Shown in pieces: positions 9,737 to 19,500 of a DNA stretch of 64,000 nt. Below the pieces are notes generated by a model. The model worked only from the letters and a program-made list of their open reading frames with translations. It did no database searches and was not told the origin of the DNA. The stretch lies in the NCBI RefSeq assembly GCF_008000995.1, contig NZ_CP042828.1, positions 992,001-1,056,000 of the forward strand, written 5' to 3'. The first letter of the stretch is position 1. Each line of letters opens with the position of its first letter. A program made the position numbers and the translations under genes. This DNA comes from Ruania zhangjianzhongii. GTDB lineage: Bacteria; Actinomycetota; Actinomycetes; Actinomycetales; Beutenbergiaceae.

Positions 9737-10618
9737 GTGGAGACCGTGACGTTGGCGGCTGGTCCCATCGACTACGTGGATACGGGTGGCCCAGGGCCGG
9801 TGATAGTGCTCACGCACGGCTTCCCCATGAATCACCTGCAGTGGCGCAAAGTCCTTCCCCTGTTGGGTGACTTCCGTTGCATCCTGCCCACACTCCCGCT
9901 AGGCGCCCACCGGCTGCCGATGAACCCCGGGGTCGATCTCGGTCAAGGCGGACAAGCGCAGATCCTGGCCGACTTCCTTGACGCCCTAGAACTTCGGGAT
10001 GTCACGCTAGTGATGAACGACTGGGGCGGCCCTCAGTTCCTCATCGCCCTGGGCCGCGCCCAGCGGATCGCGCGGATGGTCTTCGTCGCGTGCGAGGCAT
10101 TCGACAACTTCCCGCCGAAGCGGGCTCGGCCAGCGATGCGGTTGACGCGTGCACCCGGTGGCACGTGGCTCCTCATGCAACTTCTCCGCATGGCGTTCTT
10201 CCGGCACAGTCGCAGAACGTGGGGGGCGTTGAGCCACACGCGGATTCCCGAGGGCGTGCTCGATCAATGGTTCGCGCCGGCGCAGGGGAGCAGAGCGATC
10301 AGACGCGACCTTCGTGCATTTGCCGTCGGTGCGCCACGGCGTCGGACATTGCTGGCGTGGAGCCAGGCGCTCGGAGAATTTGCCTCTCCGGCGCTCATTG
10401 TCTGGGCTTCAGAAGATCTCATGATGCCTAGCGAGCACGGACAGCGCCTCGCCGACCTCCTCCCACAGGGCCGCCTGGTTGAGGTGCACGATTCGGGCAC
10501 CTTGATCCCTGAGGATCAACCCGAAGAATTGGCACGGATACTGTGCGACTTCCTGGATCAGGACGCGTCTGTTCCAGGCCCGTCCGAGACAGAGGCAGGG
10601 CCAAGAAAGAAACGGTGA
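9737..10618 (+). CDS. Alpha/beta-fold hydrolase with Asp nucleophile motif
   Basis: 293 residues starting at GTG 9737, with AAGGAGGT six bases upstream. The oxyanion region is LTHGFPMNH. The nucleophile elbow reads VMNDWGGPQ, the Asp-nucleophile form seen in haloalkane dehalogenases and epoxide hydrolases, and the acid position is near VWASEDLMMP. At the expected catalytic His the sequence is DSGTLIPEDQPEEL, so Thr replaces His; a His does occur four residues earlier. The protein may be a non-canonical member or may act without the usual second half-reaction. It is probably controlled together with the divergent acyl-CoA dehydrogenase. Confidence 0.8.
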   Translation: METVTLAAGPIDYVDTGGPGPVIVLTHGFPMNHLQWRKVLPLLGDFRCILPTLPLGAHRLPMNPGVDLGQGGQAQILADFLDALELRDVTLVMNDWGGPQFLIALGRAQRIARMVFVACEAFDNFPPKRARPAMRLTRAPGGTWLLMQLLRMAFFRHSRRTWGALSHTRIPEGVLDQWFAPAQGSRAIRRDLRAFAVGAPRRRTLLAWSQALGEFASPALIVWASEDLMMPSEHGQRLADLLPQGRLVEVHDSGTLIPEDQPEELARILCDFLDQDASVPGPSETEAGPRKKR

Positions 10619-10728
10619 TCAGCAGTGAGTCACGATCCTTCAGCGGTGGCAGCGATGACCCTGCGAAGGTGACGAGACGAGGGCGACCCCTGATGGTTGT
10701 GCGAAGGTCTGCGGACGGTGGGGGCAGA

Positions 10729-11181
10729 TCAGTCCTCGATGGGGTCTGCGAGTGCCTCGCTGTCACCGGCTGTGGCGACCGCGTGCAGGGCGCGCTGAAG
10801 CACCTGCAGGTCCTCGAGGGTCTCTACCGACGTGACTTTGCCCCACCTCAGGCTGATGAATTGGAACACGGTGTTCGCGTAGTGCTCGTCCCCGGGGAGA
10901 GGGCCGGACACGTGGGAGCGCACAGCGACGCGTGTTCGCCAGGGCCCGCCGTTCACGAGAATGTCATCGATGGAGAACCGGACGCCGGGCATCAGTCGCA
11001 AGACTCGTTCCCACCACCGCACCATCGCCGCTCGGCTGGTTCGATGGCCCCCGAGTGCATGGTCGCCATGGAACCGGTACTCGAATGTGGGCGCGAGTCC
11101 GTCGACCATAGGCAGGTAGTCACCGTCGTTGATGCTCTCGAACGTCGAGCGGACCTTGGCTCTGACGAAGCGTTTGTACAT
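10729..11181 (-). CDS. SnoaL-like / nuclear transport factor 2 family protein
   Basis: 150 residues with the cone-shaped NTF2-like layout: an N-terminal helix with FESINDGDY, then HALGGHRTSRAAMVRWWERVLRLMPGVRFSI. The family includes SnoaL-type polyketide cyclases, limonene-epoxide hydrolase-like enzymes and ligand-binding proteins without catalytic activity, so the reaction cannot be named. GGGAGAG precedes the ATG at 11181. It is convergent with the alpha/beta hydrolase and lies just downstream of the TetR gene on the same strand. Confidence 0.75.
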   Translation of the reverse strand: MYKRFVRAKVRSTFESINDGDYLPMVDGLAPTFEYRFHGDHALGGHRTSRAAMVRWWERVLRLMPGVRFSIDDILVNGGPWRTRVAVRSHVSGPLPGDEHYANTVFQFISLRWGKVTSVETLEDLQVLQRALHAVATAGDSEALADPIED

Positions 11182-11245
11182 TGCTCTCCCGGGTATTCGG
11201 TGGTTCCGGTGCGTTCGCGCATGACGGGCCGCGGCCGCTCCGCTC

Positions 11246-11833
11246 TCAGGTGGCGTCGGCCATCGTCTGTGCCAGTTGGGTCATCGACCGACCCGCTGCA
11301 AGGAGGGGAGCTTGGGAGCGTTGGGCGCGTGCCAGGATGAACCCTCCCTCCAGGCTCGTCAGGATCGCGATCGCCAGATCGCGCGAGCGGTGCGGGTCAT
11401 CGACTATGGCGCGACACCATGAGGACAGGTCGTCGGTCCACGCAGCGAAGACGTCCGCCGTTGCTTGCCTGATGGTGTCGTGGGTGCTGGCCGCCTCCAG
11501 TGCCACGGTGGCGATCGGGCACGCATCGGCGTAGTCGGACTGCTCCAGATCTCTGGCCGCCTGGGTGAACATCGCTCCGATTGCATCGACCGGGGCGGGA
11601 GATCCGTCATTCAGTACGCCCAGCACCATGGCTCCGTAGGCAGCGCCACCGGTGCGGACGACCTCCTCAGCCAGAGCTTCCTTGCCGTCAAAGAAGTGGT
11701 AGACGGAGCCGATCCTCGCGTCTGACTCGACCGCGATCTCCTTCAGTCCGGTCCCGGTGTATCCCTGTCGTCGGAACAGGATGCTGGTCGCCGTCAGAAT
11801 GCGCTCGCGCGTACCGATCCTCACGCTGGTCAT
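11246..11833 (-). CDS. TetR/AcrR family transcriptional regulator
   Basis: 195 residues. The N-terminal helix-turn-helix reads RERILTATSILFRRQGYTGTGLKEIAVESDARIGSVYHFF, split here only by function: helices 1-3 of a TetR domain, ending in GSVYHFFDGKEAL. The C-terminal domain is of the LmrA/YxaF type. It would be a dimeric repressor released by a small ligand. ATG 11833 follows GGGAGGG; a longer frame to 11989 lacks family character. A palindrome at 11874-11895 overlaps its own promoter, and similar sites lie at 9678 and 9711, so it probably represses itself and the dehydrogenase/hydrolase pair. Confidence 0.92.
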   Translation of the reverse strand: MTSVRIGTRERILTATSILFRRQGYTGTGLKEIAVESDARIGSVYHFFDGKEALAEEVVRTGGAAYGAMVLGVLNDGSPAPVDAIGAMFTQAARDLEQSDYADACPIATVALEAASTHDTIRQATADVFAAWTDDLSSWCRAIVDDPHRSRDLAIAILTSLEGGFILARAQRSQAPLLAAGRSMTQLAQTMADAT

Positions 11834-11873
11834 CCACCCTCCCGCTGCATCGCCTGCGCCCAGGATATCAGTT

Positions 11874-11895
11874 CGCTTGAATAGTTGTTCAAGCG
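11874..11895. promoter_or_regulatory. Palindromic operator upstream of the TetR gene
   Basis: Perfect 8-bp arms CGCTTGAA (11874-11881) and TTCAAGCG (11888-11895) flank TAGTTG. Read on the minus strand, TTGAAC inside it can act as -35, with a GATATC-like -10 17 bp downstream, so binding would block the TetR promoter. The core matches the sites at 9676-9722. Confidence 0.8.
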
Positions 11896-11936
11896 CAATG
11901 GGGCAAGCGATGCGGCGCGCAGCTCCTCGGGCTGGC

Positions 11937-12161
11937 TCAGCGGCGGCCCTGGTTGCGCGGGTGCTGCTTCGCGACGCGCTCGTTGCCACGCCGGTAGTTC
12001 CCGGTCAGTCGTGCCATCAGCTCCTGCGGGTCCTCCCGGTCCACCCGGGCCAAGAACTCCGCGGCCCGCTGCCCGCGCAGTGTGGTGGCGTGCACACCGT
12101 GGTGGGTGATCCGGACCTTTCCGTCCCGTTCGGAGTACTCGAATCCGCCGGCGTCAGCCAT
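11937..12161 (-). CDS. Small conserved-looking protein of unknown function
   Basis: 74 residues, starting [20 protein letters not shown] and ending in a basic tail (RGNERVAKQHPRNQGRR). The ATG at 12161 overlaps the stop codon of the SGNH gene by 8 bases, which suggests translational coupling. I do not recognise the family. The central LRGQRAAEFLARVDREDPQ looks like a short helical domain. Its place as third gene after ung and the SGNH hydrolase is the only functional hint. Confidence 0.65.
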   Translation of the reverse strand: MADAGGFEYSERDGKVRITHHGVHATTLRGQRAAEFLARVDREDPQELMARLTGNYRRGNERVAKQHPRNQGRR

Positions 12162-13059
12162 CGTCACCCACCCCGTTCGTCGGGCCGGCCCCATCGGCCG
12201 ATCCGCCGTGTTCGGCTGAACCGTCCGGCCCGGCCCGTTCGTCCGCCCCGGCCGATCCGTCCGGCTCCATCGCGGCCAGTGGCGCCGCGTCCGGGCGCTT
12301 GGCGGAGCGCCCATCGCCGGAGGACCGCCCGCGCAGGTGCCGCCGTGCCCAAGGGTAGACCTCCCGGCGCAGCCAGGCGGCATCGGTGCGCCACTGGTCC
12401 CGCACCGGGATCGGCTCGGCGGCCGGCAGCGGCCGGGCCCAGTCCGGGTCCTCCGGCGGCAGGCCGAGCGCTACCAGGGCGGCTTGCGCCACCCGGTGAT
12501 GCCCCTCGGGGCTGAGGTGGATCCGGTCCTGCGCCCACATCCGCCAGTCCTGCAGTGCGCGCAACCCCCACACGTCCACCACGTCTGCCCCGGTCCGCCG
12601 GGCGATCGACCAGATGTGGGCGTTGTACACCGCCACCTTCGGCCGGATCGCCCCGAGCAGTGGGGCGCGGCGAGGGTCGGTACCGGTGGCCAGCAGCACC
12701 TGCGCGCCGGCCGCCCGTGCGCTGCGCACCGCCCGCTCCAACCGCACGGCGAGCCGGTCCGGGTCCGCGTTCGGCCGGAGCAGATCGTTGCCACCGCCCA
12801 CGATGGACACCAAGTCCGGTCCGGCGGCGAGGGCCTCGGGGAGCTGGACGTCCAGGATCGGCCCCAGCAGCCGGCCACGCACGGCGAGATTTGCGTACTC
12901 CAGGCGAGCTCCGCCGTCGGCGACCCGCCGCGCGGACAACGCGGCGGCCAGCCGGTCCGCCCAGCCCCGCAGTTGCTCCCCCTCCTCGGCGTAGGGGTCC
13001 CACAGGCCCTCGGTCATCGAGTCCCCGACGGCGATATAGCGGTGCCAGCTCACACTCAC
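12154..13059 (-). CDS. SGNH/GDSL-family hydrolase
   Basis: 301 residues. Block I is AVGDSMTEG (nucleophile Ser14), block III is VGGGNDLL (oxyanion Asn) and block V is [10 protein letters not shown] (catalytic Asp and His). The family hydrolyses esters or thioesters of lipids or sugars. There is no signal peptide, so it appears cytoplasmic. The last 60 residues are low-complexity (Gly, Ala, Asp, Ser) and probably disordered. The start overlaps the ung stop (ATGA at 13056-13059), and the end overlaps the next small gene. Confidence 0.9.
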   Translation of the reverse strand: MSVSWHRYIAVGDSMTEGLWDPYAEEGEQLRGWADRLAAALSARRVADGGARLEYANLAVRGRLLGPILDVQLPEALAAGPDLVSIVGGGNDLLRPNADPDRLAVRLERAVRSARAAGAQVLLATGTDPRRAPLLGAIRPKVAVYNAHIWSIARRTGADVVDVWGLRALQDWRMWAQDRIHLSPEGHHRVAQAALVALGLPPEDPDWARPLPAAEPIPVRDQWRTDAAWLRREVYPWARRHLRGRSSGDGRSAKRPDAAPLAAMEPDGSAGADERAGPDGSAEHGGSADGAGPTNGVGDDG

Positions 13060-13778
13060 GGCAGCTGCCAGTCCACCGGCTCGGCCCCGGCCGCCACCAG
13101 CAGCTCGTTCGCGCGGGAGAACGGCCGCGAGCCGAAGAACCCGCGGGAGGCCGACAGCGGGCTGGGGTGCACGCTGGCGATGATCGGCGTCTGCCCGAGC
13201 AGCGGCGAGAGCGACTGCGCGTCCCGGCCCCAGAGGATCGCCACCATCGGCTCCTCGCGCGCCACGAGCGCCCGGATCGCCGCATCGGTGACCCGTTCCC
13301 AGCCTTTGCCCCGGTGCGAGGCGGGCTGCCCAGGTTGCACGGTCAGGCTCCGGTTCAGCAGCAGCACCCCGGCGTGTGCCCAGGCGGACAGGTCGCCGGT
13401 GGTCGGCGTCGGCAGGCCGAGATCGCTGGTCAGCTCCTTGTAGATGTTCTGCAGTGACCGCGGGATCGGCCGCACGTCCTCCTGCACCGAGAAGGACAGC
13501 CCCATCGCATGGCCCGGTGTGGGGTAGGGGTCCTGACCGACGATCAGCACCCGCACCTGCTCGAACGGGTGGGTGAAGGCACGCAGCACATTCTCGCCAG
13601 CCGGCAGATAGCCGCGCCCGGCCGCGATCTCGGCGCGCAGGAACCCGCCCATCGTATGGATATCGCCTTCGACGTCGGCCAGCGCACGCGCCCAGCCGGG
13701 GTCGACCAGCTCCGTCAACGGTTGGGGACTGCTTGTCGCTGAGGTCTGCACAACACTAGCGTGGCACGGCCGCGCCAT
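13056..13778 (-). CDS. ung: Uracil-DNA glycosylase, family 1
   Basis: It removes uracil from DNA in base excision repair. Motif A is [17 protein letters not shown] with catalytic Asp83, and motif B is [17 protein letters not shown] with His204. The whole family-1 domain is present ([13 protein letters not shown] to the C-terminus). I place the start at ATG 13778, giving 240 residues; a further upstream ATG at 13826 and an internal GTG are also possible, since homology begins only near residue 20. It is the first gene of a three-gene overlapping unit. Confidence 0.95.
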   Translation of the reverse strand: MARPCHASVVQTSATSSPQPLTELVDPGWARALADVEGDIHTMGGFLRAEIAAGRGYLPAGENVLRAFTHPFEQVRVLIVGQDPYPTPGHAMGLSFSVQEDVRPIPRSLQNIYKELTSDLGLPTPTTGDLSAWAHAGVLLLNRSLTVQPGQPASHRGKGWERVTDAAIRALVAREEPMVAILWGRDAQSLSPLLGQTPIIASVHPSPLSASRGFFGSRPFSRANELLVAAGAEPVDWQLP

Positions 13779-13885
13779 GAAGCGCGCACTGTTATCACAG
13801 CACTCGCCGCCGAGGCTGAATGACACGCGTGTCGTTTCCCCCTAGGATGGGCGACGCAGCACCGAGGACAACGCGAGGAGGACCG

Positions 13886-14182
13886 ATGTCGGCAGTTCGT
13901 CCGCTGACCACCGAGAGCACGACCGCCGCTGGCGACCTCAGCGAGCGGGACGCGCAGATCCTCGCGTTCGAGCGGCAGTGGTGGAAGTACGCCGGCGCGA
14001 AGGAGAGCGCGATCCGCGAGCTCTTCGACATGTCCGCTACCCGCTACTACCAGGTGCTGAACACGCTGATCGATGACCCGGCGGCGCTCGCCGCCGAGCC
14101 GATGCTGGTCAAGCGGCTGCGCCGGATGCGGTCCACCCGGCAGCGCGAGCGGACGGCCCGCCGCCTCGGCAATGACCTGTAA
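13886..14182 (+). CDS. DUF3263 domain protein
   Basis: 98 residues. The DUF3263 core is almost the whole protein: LSERDAQILAFERQWWKYAG, then KESAIRELFDMSATRYYQVLN, ending in a basic RRMRSTRQRERTARRLG tail. The fold resembles a helix-turn-helix DNA-binding domain (DMSATRYYQVLNTLID), as in small actinobacterial regulators; the function is not established to my knowledge. ATG 13886 has GAGGAGGA upstream. It precedes the LytR_C gene by 28 bases, a common actinobacterial pairing. Confidence 0.9.
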   Translation: MSAVRPLTTESTTAAGDLSERDAQILAFERQWWKYAGAKESAIRELFDMSATRYYQVLNTLIDDPAALAAEPMLVKRLRRMRSTRQRERTARRLGNDL

Positions 14183-14210
14183 GAGCGTGCGGACCGGTTA
14201 GCCTTCCTCA

Positions 14211-14849
14211 GTGAGCAAGCAGCCGTACGCCTACGACGAGGATGAGTTCGACGCGCTCGGCGCCGACCGCGTCCCCGTTGGGGTCCACCGCCGACCTGTG
14301 CCGTGGTGGCGGCACGCACTGCCGTTCCTGGTGGTGCTGGTCCTGGCGCCGATCCTCGCGTTCGGTGTGGTGCAGATCTGGTCGCAGGAGGCCGGACCGA
14401 ACTCCGACCCCACGCCCACGGCTGGTGCCGATGACAGTGGCGCCGACGGCTCCGGGGACACCGGCGGCGAGGAGCCCTCAGGCGAGGGCACCGATGAGAC
14501 CGGCGAGTCCGATGCCGACGCTGACGCCAGCGAGTCGCCCGAGGAGGAGACCACCCCGGAGGACGACCTGGACCGCGATCTCGGCGTCTGGATACTCAAC
14601 GGGAGTGCGACGGTCGGGCTGGCCGGTGAGGCCGCCAGCCAGCTCGAAGCCGACGACTGGACCAACATCGACACGGCCGACTACAGCAACGAGCTGCCCA
14701 CGGAGAGCGCGGTCTTCTACACCACAGCGGAGATGGCCGAAGAAGCGGAGGCCATCGGGGAAGCACTGGGGATCGGCGCGCTGTATGAGGACCCCGAGGC
14801 TGCCTCGAACGGGGTCGTGATCGTGCTGCGGTCGGACTTCGAGCAGTAA
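14211..14849 (+). CDS. LytR C-terminal domain protein, membrane-anchored
   Basis: 212 residues from GTG 14211. A short cytoplasmic N-terminus precedes one membrane helix at about 37-56. A strongly acidic Asp/Glu/Gly/Ser linker (about 60-122) leads to a LytR_C domain (LGVWILNGSATVGLAGEAA to VIVLRSDF). The domain accompanies LytR-CpsA-Psr enzymes that attach glycopolymers to peptidoglycan, but the catalytic LCP domain is absent here. It probably shares a transcript with the DUF3263 gene. Confidence 0.85.
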   Translation: MSKQPYAYDEDEFDALGADRVPVGVHRRPVPWWRHALPFLVVLVLAPILAFGVVQIWSQEAGPNSDPTPTAGADDSGADGSGDTGGEEPSGEGTDETGESDADADASESPEEETTPEDDLDRDLGVWILNGSATVGLAGEAASQLEADDWTNIDTADYSNELPTESAVFYTTAEMAEEAEAIGEALGIGALYEDPEAASNGVVIVLRSDFEQ

Positions 14850-14867
14850 GAACGTCCCGACGGCGCA

Positions 14868-14884
14868 GCTCGCCTCGGGCGAGC
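14868..14884. terminator. Short GC hairpin after the LytR_C gene
   Basis: GCTCGCC and GGCGAGC (7 bp) flank TCG, 18 bases after the stop at 14849. There is no T-run. It would serve both the rightward gene and the convergent GH15-like gene. Confidence 0.45.
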
Positions 14885-14993
14885 GCCGCGCTGCCTGTCT
14901 GCGCTACGCGCTCCGGCCGGCGACGGCGCAGCTCACCGTGGCGGGCTCAGCTCGGCTGGCACTGCCGGTCCGGTTCGCTGGGCGTGGTTGGGG

Positions 14994-16316
14994 TCAGCGC
15001 GGTTCGTCCAGCTCGGCCAGGGTGAGCAGCACCAGAGCGCAGCTCCAGGTCAGTGGGGCGACGTGCGCGGGGGAGCCGTCCGGGCCCACCTTCTCCGGGA
15101 TCGAACCGGTAGCCGTGCGGTGCTCATCGATCCACTCGATCCACTGCCACGCGAGGGCGTCCTGGCCGTTGCTGGCGGCGGCCCAGGCATAGAGCGCAGT
15201 CTCCGGGGTCCAGGACATGGACGGCTCGCGCCAGGAGGAGCCGGGCGCGAGCCCGCCGGCCGGGCGCTGCATCGCGCCGATCGACGTCTGCCAGGCGACC
15301 AGCGCACCGGGCAGCGGCTCGGCGAGGAACGGTGGCAGGGTGAACGCCGTTGCCGCGTCCTGGGCGGTGCGGCTCGGGTAGCGGCCATAGCCGTACTGCC
15401 CGAAATCGTCGGTGATGGCTCCGCGCAGCTGCTCGGTGCGGGTGACTACGTCGTCGGCCTGCTGTGCCAGCCCGGCTCCGCGGTAGATCCGTTCCGATGC
15501 TTCCAGGCCGGCGAGTACCGGGGCGGCGGTGCCGAGGGTCACCTGGGACTCCTGACGCTCCCAGTAGTCGGCGGACGGCAGCGGTAGTCCGCTCTCGGTG
15601 TTGGTCTGGCTGAGCAGGTAGTCGGTGGACCGTTCGATCATCGGGGTGAACTGGTCCCGCAGGGCCGCCACGTCTAGCCCGAGCTCGGGCGCTGCGGCCA
15701 GCAGTCGGTCCAGAGCCCACAGCACCCAGGCGGTGCCGTCGGTCTGCAGTCCGCGCTCGTCCGGCACACCCGAACCGTCGGGCAGGTAACGGGCGTGGAA
15801 GGAGCCGTCGTCCTCCTGGACCTGCTGCAGGAACTCCAGGATCGAGATCGCGTCGGCCGGATGCCCGGTGGCGGTGTAGGCGGCCACCACGAAGGAGGCG
15901 TCTCGCGGCCAGACGTAGCGCCAGTTGGTCGACGGGCCGGCGAGCACGGCGCCGTCGTCGCTGGTCAGAGTCCGCAGGTCGAGCAGAGCGGTGGTGGCCA
16001 GCTCGGCGTAATCGTGCCCGGCGCCGGGGATCTGGCCTTCGGCGAGCCACTGGTGGCTCTCCGAAGCCAGGATCTCGGCAGCCTCGAGCTGGTCACCGGG
16101 GCCCGGGTCGAGGATCCGCGTGCCGGCCAGGTACTGCGGTTGCTCGCCCGCGGCAATGATCGTGGGGTTCCCCTCGGCGTCGACAGCGACACCGTTCTGG
16201 TAGAGGGAGTTGTGCGCGACCGGTGCCCGGGGTTTCACCAGTGCCGCAGCAGCCACCAGCGCGACGGCCACCACCAGGGTGGCCACCACGGTGAGCGGTC
16301 GCAGACGAGATGTCAT
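14994..16316 (-). CDS. Exported GH15-like glucoamylase-family protein
   Basis: 440 residues. An N-terminal hydrophobic segment (about 9-30) acts as signal peptide or membrane anchor. The (alpha/alpha)6-barrel signatures of family GH15 follow: STNWRYVWPRDASFV, the helix around DDGSFHARYLPDG, and the C-terminal TGSIPEKVGPDGSPAHVAPLTWS with the probable catalytic base Glu. Family members release glucose or related sugars from alpha-glucans or trehalose. The substrate cannot be read from the sequence, and no starch-binding module is present. The protein would act outside the membrane. Confidence 0.82.
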   Translation of the reverse strand: MTSRLRPLTVVATLVVAVALVAAAALVKPRAPVAHNSLYQNGVAVDAEGNPTIIAAGEQPQYLAGTRILDPGPGDQLEAAEILASESHQWLAEGQIPGAGHDYAELATTALLDLRTLTSDDGAVLAGPSTNWRYVWPRDASFVVAAYTATGHPADAISILEFLQQVQEDDGSFHARYLPDGSGVPDERGLQTDGTAWVLWALDRLLAAAPELGLDVAALRDQFTPMIERSTDYLLSQTNTESGLPLPSADYWERQESQVTLGTAAPVLAGLEASERIYRGAGLAQQADDVVTRTEQLRGAITDDFGQYGYGRYPSRTAQDAATAFTLPPFLAEPLPGALVAWQTSIGAMQRPAGGLAPGSSWREPSMSWTPETALYAWAAASNGQDALAWQWIEWIDEHRTATGSIPEKVGPDGSPAHVAPLTWSCALVLLTLAELDEPR

Positions 16317-16588
16317 CTGCGTAAGCCTAAATCAGCGAGTATCGGCCGCGCCGTCTCAGTGTGCGGACTGGTCGATGCCCTGTGCGGTGAGACCCCGTGT
16401 TCAGAAGGTGACTTTGTTATCAATTCGTGATGCTGAATGGTCGAGTAATCGGCTGCGCGAACGTACAGTGACTGGCGTCAGGAGCGCCAGGACGGCGTTC
16501 CTGCTGTCTGTACAACGTCGAGTCCGCGCCCGGTTCCGTCCAGGGCTGACGCGGGCACGGCCCATATCGACAGGCTCGGGGGAGTCAC
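16317..16588. other. Intergenic region before the surface-protein gene
   Basis: 272 bases between the divergent GH15-like and LPXTG genes. It is locally poorer in GC (around 16400-16460) than its surroundings and must hold both promoters. I see no palindrome or clear -35/-10 pair. Confidence 0.4.
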
Positions 16589-19500
16589 GTGCAACCAAGG
16601 CAGAAGACTGCGCGCTCATCGGCGCGTGCTCAGTGGCGTAAGCCGCTGGCAATCGCTACGGCGTCCGTCGCCGCTGTAGCGCTCGGCGCGGTGGGGCTCA
16701 CCCACGTGCCCCCACCGGCCGCGGCCGAGCCGGGTGACGACAGCGAGGCGCTCGCCCAGCTCATCGACGGTTCGGTGCTGGAGGGGCTGGATGCCGACGC
16801 GCTGGCTGACCTGGTGGCGGCCGTCAGCACTGAGTCCGGCAATCCCAGCGATGTGGGGCCGAACCCCGCGACCATCGACGCCGCTCTGCTCGATGAGACC
16901 GCTCTGCTCGATCTCGGATTGCTGAGCCTCCCGCTGATCGGGGACGGCAGCAACGGTGGACTGCTGAATCTCGGTCCAGATGCTGCTGCGGGCCTCCTGA
17001 ACGGCTACGCGGCTTCGCCCACGGCGGAGGAGTCCCTGGCTGCCTCTGGCGCGGTCGGTGCCGACGGCTCGATCGATGCCGACGCCGGCAGCAGCACCGA
17101 AGCCGCGACCTTGGACCTCACGGCGCTGCTCGGCCAGGTGGGTGTCGACGGGCTGACCGATGAGATCGTCGACCAGGTCGCCCTCGAACTGGGTGCACTG
17201 GCCTCCCGCGCCGAGCAGACTCAGCCGGGCGACCCGGCGGGCGAGTACCTGCTCGCCGGCGCCGAGGTGCAGCTGCACAGCCCACTGGTTGACGGCCTCG
17301 CCGGCACAGTGCAGGACACTGTGGGCGAGCTTGAGGGCACGGTGAACGGCGCCCTTGGCCCGGATGGCGCGGTGCAGGGCCTGCTGGACGCGGTGACTAT
17401 CGCTCCGGCTAACCTCGGTGTTGGCCCGATTAGCCTGGCCACAGTCGACTTCGGTGCGCCGACTGTCGACGCCACGGTGGATCTGACCGCAGTCACGGAC
17501 GACATCCTCGTCGGCCAGATCAGCGAGGGCGCGGTCACGATCGACCTGTCCACGGGCACGATCGCGATCGATCTGGAGCAGCTGCACGCCGACGGGCTGA
17601 ACGGACTCGACCCGAACACGAACTTGCTCACCACCGGTGAGATCAACCAGGTCACCACGGCGATCACGAACCTGCTCGACGATCTGCTGGACAACGTCGC
17701 GCAGGCGCTCGACGACGCCATTCTGGGTACTGCCGTCACCGTCGACCTCCACCCGAGCGTCACTCTGCTCAGCGGCGTCGTCGGCGATGCAAATGTTGGT
17801 GCGACGCTCGCCGGGACGCTCGGAGACTTCCTCGGTGTGACCGAGACCGACCCGGACCTGGATGTCACGGGCTCCGTCTCCCTCAGCCTTCTTGTCACAG
17901 AGCTCGAGCTCGATGCAAGCGGCCTGCTGAACCTGCTGGAGCCTGTGATCACGGCCGCGCTGGGCGCAGTCGGCGGGGCCTTCGACAGCCTCCTGAACCC
18001 GGACGACACCGAGGGCACCCCCGCGCTCGGCGTCGTCGCTGCCCTGCAGACGACGCTCAGCGAGCTGCTCGACGGCCTGGACGTCATCAACCCGCTGCTC
18101 GAGCAGCTGCTCACCCTGACGGTGAACGCGCAGCCGACCGAGCTCGAGCCGCCGGCTGAGGGCGACCTCGGTGAAGACTCCTTCACGGTGCGGGCGCTCT
18201 CGGTGGAACTGCTGCCGAACGTGCTCGGCGGTGTGGTGCTGGACCTGGCCTCGTCCACGATCCGTACCGCCCAGGCGCCGACCACTGCCGAGACCCTGGA
18301 CGTCACCTACACCCCGACCGAGGCGGCACCGGGCACGGAGGCGGTCTCCGACGCGCCGACCTTCACCCTCACCGAGGGTGGCGACCCGGCGACAGCCCCG
18401 GAGGGCACCACGTTCGCGTTCGGCCCGGATGCCCCAGAGGGCGCAACGATCGACCCGGACACCGGTGTGATCACCTGGACCCCGGGCGTCGAGAACGCGA
18501 ACAGCACGGTAGACATCCCGGTCGTCGTGACCTACCCGGATGAGTCGGCCGACACCGCGGTGGCACCGTTCCAGGTGGCCGACGTCTCGGCGAACCTGCT
18601 CGACCCGGCCTACGAGCCGACCGACGCCACACCCGGTGTGGAGACCACGACCGGTCCGCCGACGTTCACCGATGGTGACGGCGCTACAGTCGCCCCGCCG
18701 GCGGGCACCACGTTCGAGCTCGGCCCGGACGCTCCGGCGGATGCGACGATCGACCCGGACACCGGTGTGATCACCTGGACCCCCGGCGTCGAGGACGCGA
18801 ACGACACCACGTCCATCCCGGTGGTGGTGACCTACCCGGACACCTCCACGGACGACACGACCGCGGACTTCGTGGTCGCCGCTCTGGCGGACTCGCTCAC
18901 CCCGGCCTACACGGACACTCTCGCCGAGATCGGCGTGGAGGCCTCCTCCGAGGCGCCGACGTTCACCGATGGTGCGGGTGCTGATGCTGAGGCTCCGGTG
19001 GGCACCACCTACAGCCTGGGTGAGGGTGCACCGGAGGGTGCGACCATCGACCCGGACACCGGTGTCGTCACCTGGACCCCCGGCGTCGAGAACGCGAACA
19101 GCACCGAGGAGATCCCGGTGCTGGTGACCTATCCGGACGACTCGACCGGCAACGTCCTCGCACCGTTCCAGGTGGGCGACGTGACCGCAGCGGACCTCGA
19201 GCCGGCCTACGAGACCACCCCGGCTGAGGTGGGCGTACCGGCCGAGTCCACCGCGCCGACGTTCACGGACAGTGAGGGTGCGGAGGCGGAGGCACCGGAA
19301 GGCACGGCCTACGGCCTCGGTGAGGGTGCACCGGAGGGGGCGACGATCGACCCGGACACCGGTGTGATCACCTGGACCCCCGCCGTCGAGGATGCCAACG
19401 ACATCACGCTGATCCCCGTGGTGGTCACCTACCCGGACACCTCGGTCGACTCGCTGGACGCACCCTTCGAGGTGGCCGCGCTGGCGGACACGCTGGCCCC

